From contig JBCDBH010000298.1 in the NCBI GenBank assembly GCA_039184055.1, positions 1 through 7,364 of the forward strand: DNA of 7,364 nucleotides, written 5' to 3'. Source of the stretch: JBCDBH01 sp039184055 (GTDB lineage: Bacteria > Acidobacteriota > Thermoanaerobaculia > Multivoradales > J023). A program made the translations under genes and the position numbers. This document shows positions 5,115 through 7,364 of this stretch, one piece after another; positions within the stretch are counted from its first letter, which is position 1; each line of letters opens with the position of its first letter. The notes under the pieces were generated by a model. It saw only the letters and a program-made list of their open reading frames with translations. It searched no databases and had not been told where the DNA came from.

Positions 5115-7364
5115 ACGGCGACGATCCGCGCGGACCTCGAGCACGGTGTAGTCGACGCCACCGATCCGTATGCGAGCACCCGGTGCACCGATGAACAGCG
5201 CGCTGCCGTCCTGAGGCTCGATCCACAAATCCTGCGCGTCGGTCGCGTCGACCTCGATCGTGCCGACCGTGCCGCTACCGAGCACGGGCAACGGAGTGGT
5301 CACCACGGTGACTCCCGGCGCTCCACCATCGACTCGTAGATGACCGAAGACATCGGTGCTCTCGAGGCTGTAGACGGTGCCCGGACCGGCGGCCTTGAGC
5401 ACTACATCGCTGTTGTTCCAGGCACGGCCACCACGGGCCTCGACCTGCGTGGTGAGATCGAAGGCGCTCAGGTCATCGACCTCGAGAGCGACACGACCCC
5501 CGCCACCGACACCGGCATGCTGAGACGCATGGTGCGATAGGTAGTCACCACCGCGGACGTCGATCAAACCCGCGCCGCTGAGCGTTCCAGCGACGATACG
5601 GATCGAGCCACCGGCACCGCCACTGGCGAGGTGGTGATTGCCGTAGGTGCGCCGATCACGTGTTCCACCGTGGGCCCAGAGCTCACCCTGGAGCACCACC
5701 GAAGCCGCCTCGATGACGATCACGCCTCCACCGTTGCCCGCCTCATTGCCCGAATAACGCGTCGAACCACTCGCACCGGCGAGACTCGGTCGATACACGC
5801 TGTCGTAGGTGGCGCCAGCCGGATTCTGGTGCTCGTGACCCGAGCTCCCGGCACCACCGTGGCTACCGCCCGCGCTGTACGGCGATGCACTGACCCAATT
5901 GGGAGCCATACCGTCGGCATAGCTGCTACCGAAGCCCCCGGGGTAGCCGAACGCGCTCGCGTCGATGCGCGCACCGCTTTCGATGGTCACCGTGCCCGAG
6001 GCATCGATCTCGATCGTGTCGCCGGTCGCTGGGGTCACCACGCCACCGCTCGCCACCGTGACGCTGGTGGCGTCGAGCGATGAAGGCAGACCGGCCTCGC
6101 CACTCAGGGTGACGGCACCGCCGTCGAGCGGATCGACGCTCGACAAGGCCGCGCCGTCGCGGAGATCGATGGCATCGAAGACGTAACGTCCGGTAAACAT
6201 CGTCGCCGCGGTCGCGGTCGACGCTCCGGCGAGTCGTGCTCGACCGCCGCCGTCGAGCTCGACGACGCGGAAATCACCGAGCACGACGCCGCCACCATCG
6301 CTGAGCGTCATGACGACACCGAGCCAGCGTGGGTGCAGCGTCTCGACCGTGGTCACCCACAGGTCGGAACCACTGACTTCCACCGCCGTCACCGAACCAC
6401 CGCCGAGCAACGGCAACGGCGTCATCGGTACCGGCGTGCCATCGGTGACGCCGGCGTTCATATAGAGCGCGCCGTAGGTTTCGACGCCCTGACGTACCAG
6501 CACCGTACCGGCACCCGCCACCTTGAGCAGCTCGCTGCCGTTGTTCCACGCCCGACCACCGCTCGCCAGCACCTGAGTCGTGACGTCGAAGCTACCCGTC
6601 GCCATGTCGATGGCGACACGGCCACCGCCACCGGCACCGTCGTGGTTGGTGTTGTGATTGCCCTGATAGTCGCCACCACGCACGTCGATCGAACCCGTGC
6701 CGCTCAGGTGTCCGACGACGATGCTCACCGCGCCACCGGCACCACCGCTGGCGAGGTTCTGCGAGCTATGGACGATCGGGCTACGGGATGCACCACGCGC
6801 CGTGATGGTGCCATCGAGCACCAGGGTCGCGGCGTCGATGATCAGAGCGCCACCACCGGTGCCCCCGACATGTGAGGCATAGCGCGTCGAGCCACCGGCA
6901 CCACCGAGACTCGGCTGGTAGACACTGTCGTAGGTGTCGCCAACCCCGTTGTCGTACTCGTGGCCGTTCGAACCGACACCGCCATAGCTACCACCGGCGC
7001 TATAGGGCGCCGCCGTCACCCAAGCGGGTGCCTCGCCCGGCGACCAGCTGGAACCGCTTCCTCCAACGTACCCACCGCCGTCGACATCGATGGTGCCACC
7101 GGCCGCCAAGGTCAAGGTTCCACTCGCCGTGATCAGCCACGGACCGCTTTCCGTGGTTCGGAGCACGGCTCCCGCGACGACAGTGAGATCGGTGACCTCG
7201 AGCGGTGAAGGCAGACCGACATCGCCACTCAGGGTGACAACACCACCGTCGATCGGATCGACGCTCGACAAGGCCGCGCCGTCGCGGAGATCGATGGCAT
7301 CGAAGACGTAGCGTCCGGCAAACGTCGTCGCCGCGGTCGCGGTCGACGCTCCGGCGAGTCGTGC
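4944..7364 (-). CDS. Glycine-rich tandem-repeat beta-solenoid-like surface/secreted protein (5' end outside window)
   Basis: The frame is open from the right edge to a TGA at 4946-4944, giving 806 visible residues; the start codon lies beyond 7364. An in-frame TTG at 7271 is inside a repeat and is not a credible start, because the homologous site in the next unit reads through as Ala-Leu-Ser-Ser-Val-Asp-Pro. The product is two 375-residue units plus a 56-residue remnant. Each unit has a RYVFDAIDLRDGA segment, glycine-rich stretches (YSAGGS.GG.GS.GHE, GGAGGS, GGGGRVA), LSGxGxIDVRGGD and GGRAWNN motifs, then a beta-rich segment. Regular short strands broken by Gly, Asp and Asn are typical of right-handed beta-helix or solenoid surface proteins. 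No catalytic motif, cysteine, transmembrane segment, LPXTG or PEP-CTERM signal is visible at the end (VVESGSTVVPAP). The role is unknown; a structural or adhesive function outside the cell is inferred. It lies 21 nt upstream of the Ig-stalk gene. Confidence 0.9.
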   Translation of the reverse strand, partial: ARLAGASTATAATTFAGRYVFDAIDLRDGAALSSVDPIDGGVVTLSGDVGLPSPLEVTDLTVVAGAVLRTTESGPWLITASGTLTLAAGGTIDVDGGGYVGGSGSSWSPGEAPAWVTAAPYSAGGSYGGVGSNGHEYDNGVGDTYDSVYQPSLGGAGGSTRYASHVGGTGGGALIIDAATLVLDGTITARGASRSPIVHSSQNLASGGAGGAVSIVVGHLSGTGSIDVRGGDYQGNHNTNHDGAGGGGRVAIDMATGSFDVTTQVLASGGRAWNNGSELLKVAGAGTVLVRQGVETYGALYMNAGVTDGTPVPMTPLPLLGGGSVTAVEVSGSDLWVTTVETLHPRWLGVVMTLSDGGGVVLGDFRVVELDGGGRARLAGASTATAATMFTGRYVFDAIDLRDGAALSSVDPLDGGAVTLSGEAGLPSSLDATSVTVASGGVVTPATGDTIEIDASGTVTIESGARIDASAFGYPGGFGSSYADGMAPNWVSASPYSAGGSHGGAGSSGHEHQNPAGATYDSVYRPSLAGASGSTRYSGNEAGNGGGVIVIEAASVVLQGELWAHGGTRDRRTYGNHHLASGGAGGSIRIVAGTLSGAGLIDVRGGDYLSHHASQHAGVGGGGRVALEVDDLSAFDLTTQVEARGGRAWNNSDVVLKAAGPGTVYSLESTDVFGHLRVDGGAPGVTVVTTPLPVLGSGTVGTIEVDATDAQDLWIEPQDGSALFIGAPGARIRIGGVDYTVLEVRADRRRVLLDGAAGVVTVGASYEGLYVFDSVTVRGDATLEFFDIRSVTTWVVESGSTVVPAP
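5115..6239 (-). repeat. 375-residue tandem unit B (1125 bp)
   Basis: Same length and motif order as unit A: ARLAGAST...TMFTGRYVFDAIDLRDGAALSSVDP, YSAGGSHGGAGSSGHE, YDSVYRPSLAGASGSTRY, NGGGVIVIEAASVVLQG, HLASGGAGGSIRIVAG, LSGAGLIDVRGGDY, GVGGGGRVALE, FDLTTQVEARGGRAWNN, TTPLPVLGSG and DLWIEP. The DNA is close to unit A only near the start of the unit (6071-6239). Elsewhere it has diverged while the protein motifs are kept. Confidence 0.9.
6071..6239 (-). repeat. Near-identical DNA block, copy 2
   Basis: Partner of 7196-7364 within unit B. It encodes the ARLAGAST...GRYVFDAIDLRDGAALSSVDP...GLPSSLD segment. Most of the 11 differences change the amino acid (for example Met/Thr, Ala/Thr, Leu/Ile), while the run covering FDAIDLRDGAALSSVDP has no silent difference at all. 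Confidence 0.88.
6240..7364 (-). repeat. 375-residue tandem unit A (1125 bp)
   Basis: First full unit visible, starting at the ARLAGAST segment at the window edge. Order in the protein: ARLAGAST...TTFAGRYVFDAIDLRDGAALSSVDP; a short beta-rich stem; a glycine-rich core with YSAGGSYGGVGSNGHE and YDSVYQPSLGGAGGSTRY; GTGGGALIIDAATLVLDG; NLASGGAGG; LSGTGSIDVRGGDY; GAGGGGRVAID; FDVTTQVLASGGRAWNN; and a tail with TPLPLLGGG and DLWVTT. The unit phase is arbitrary because the gene continues upstream. Confidence 0.9.
7196..7364 (-). repeat. Near-identical DNA block, copy 1
   Basis: By eye it aligns without gaps to 6071-6239 at a 1125-bp offset, with 11 differences in 169 positions. Two stretches are exact: 57 bp (7254-7310) and 40 bp (7325-7364). 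Similarity drops abruptly below 7196. It is cut by the window edge, so the true extent on the right is unknown. Confidence 0.88.

Noticed and set aside
3405..5339. A 644-codon plus-strand open frame overlapping both genes
   Set aside because: It is antisense to well-supported domains, crosses the boundary between the two real genes and translates to low-complexity Arg/His/Gly/Asp-rich sequence. Long antisense frames are expected opposite genes with G/C-biased third positions.
4944..7364. Mycobacterial PE_PGRS protein
   Set aside because: Glycine-rich turns look superficially alike, but the GGA/GGN triplet runs and the PE domain are not seen, and the 375-residue unit contains long non-glycine beta segments.
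5115..7364. CRISPR array or mobile element behind the repeated DNA
   Set aside because: The repeats are 1125 bp long, contiguous, in frame and coding. There are no short direct repeats with spacers, no terminal inverted repeats and no transposase.

Overview
The window is GC-rich bacterial DNA and is almost entirely coding on the minus strand. It holds parts of two large, secreted-type, repetitive proteins and nothing else that I can support: no RNA gene, transposase, CRISPR array or convincing plus-strand gene. High GC, G/C-biased third codon positions, a clear GGAG ribosome binding site, a signal peptide ending in Leu-Ala-Ala-Gln, and the mix of Ig-like, carboxypeptidase-regulatory-like and glycine-rich beta-solenoid modules suggest a large-genome environmental bacterium such as Acidobacteriota, Myxococcota or Planctomycetota. 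I cannot decide between these from the sequence.

Reading in the direction of transcription (right to left): (1) From 7364 down to 4944 is the 3' part of a gene whose start lies outside the window. Its 806 visible residues are two full tandem units of exactly 375 residues and a 56-residue remnant of a third unit that forms the C-terminus. The units are very glycine-rich and look like a beta-helix or beta-solenoid. (2) A 21-nt gap holds a good Shine-Dalgarno sequence. (3) From 4922 to the left edge runs a second gene, open for 1640 codons with no stop and no frameshift. It encodes a signal peptide, about ten bacterial Ig-like domains ending in AtDxaGN-type motifs, an Ig-like domain bracketed by the protein's only two cysteines and flanked by two SbsA/Big_5-like domains, a carboxypeptidase-regulatory-like domain, and two ZU5-like IPxxAL modules. 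Its C-terminus lies beyond the window.

The two genes share strand and spacing and are probably one transcription unit. Both products look extracellular: a glycine-rich solenoid protein and a long Ig-stalk protein. In proteins of this build known to me, the Ig stalk and ZU5-like modules often precede an RHS/YD-repeat or another effector or adhesive end. That end would lie to the left of position 1 and cannot be seen. Points of interest are a higher-order repeat of three Ig domains, a sharply bounded near-identical DNA block inside otherwise diverged 1125-bp repeats, and near-absence of lysine (3 in 2446 visible residues) and cysteine (2) across both proteins.
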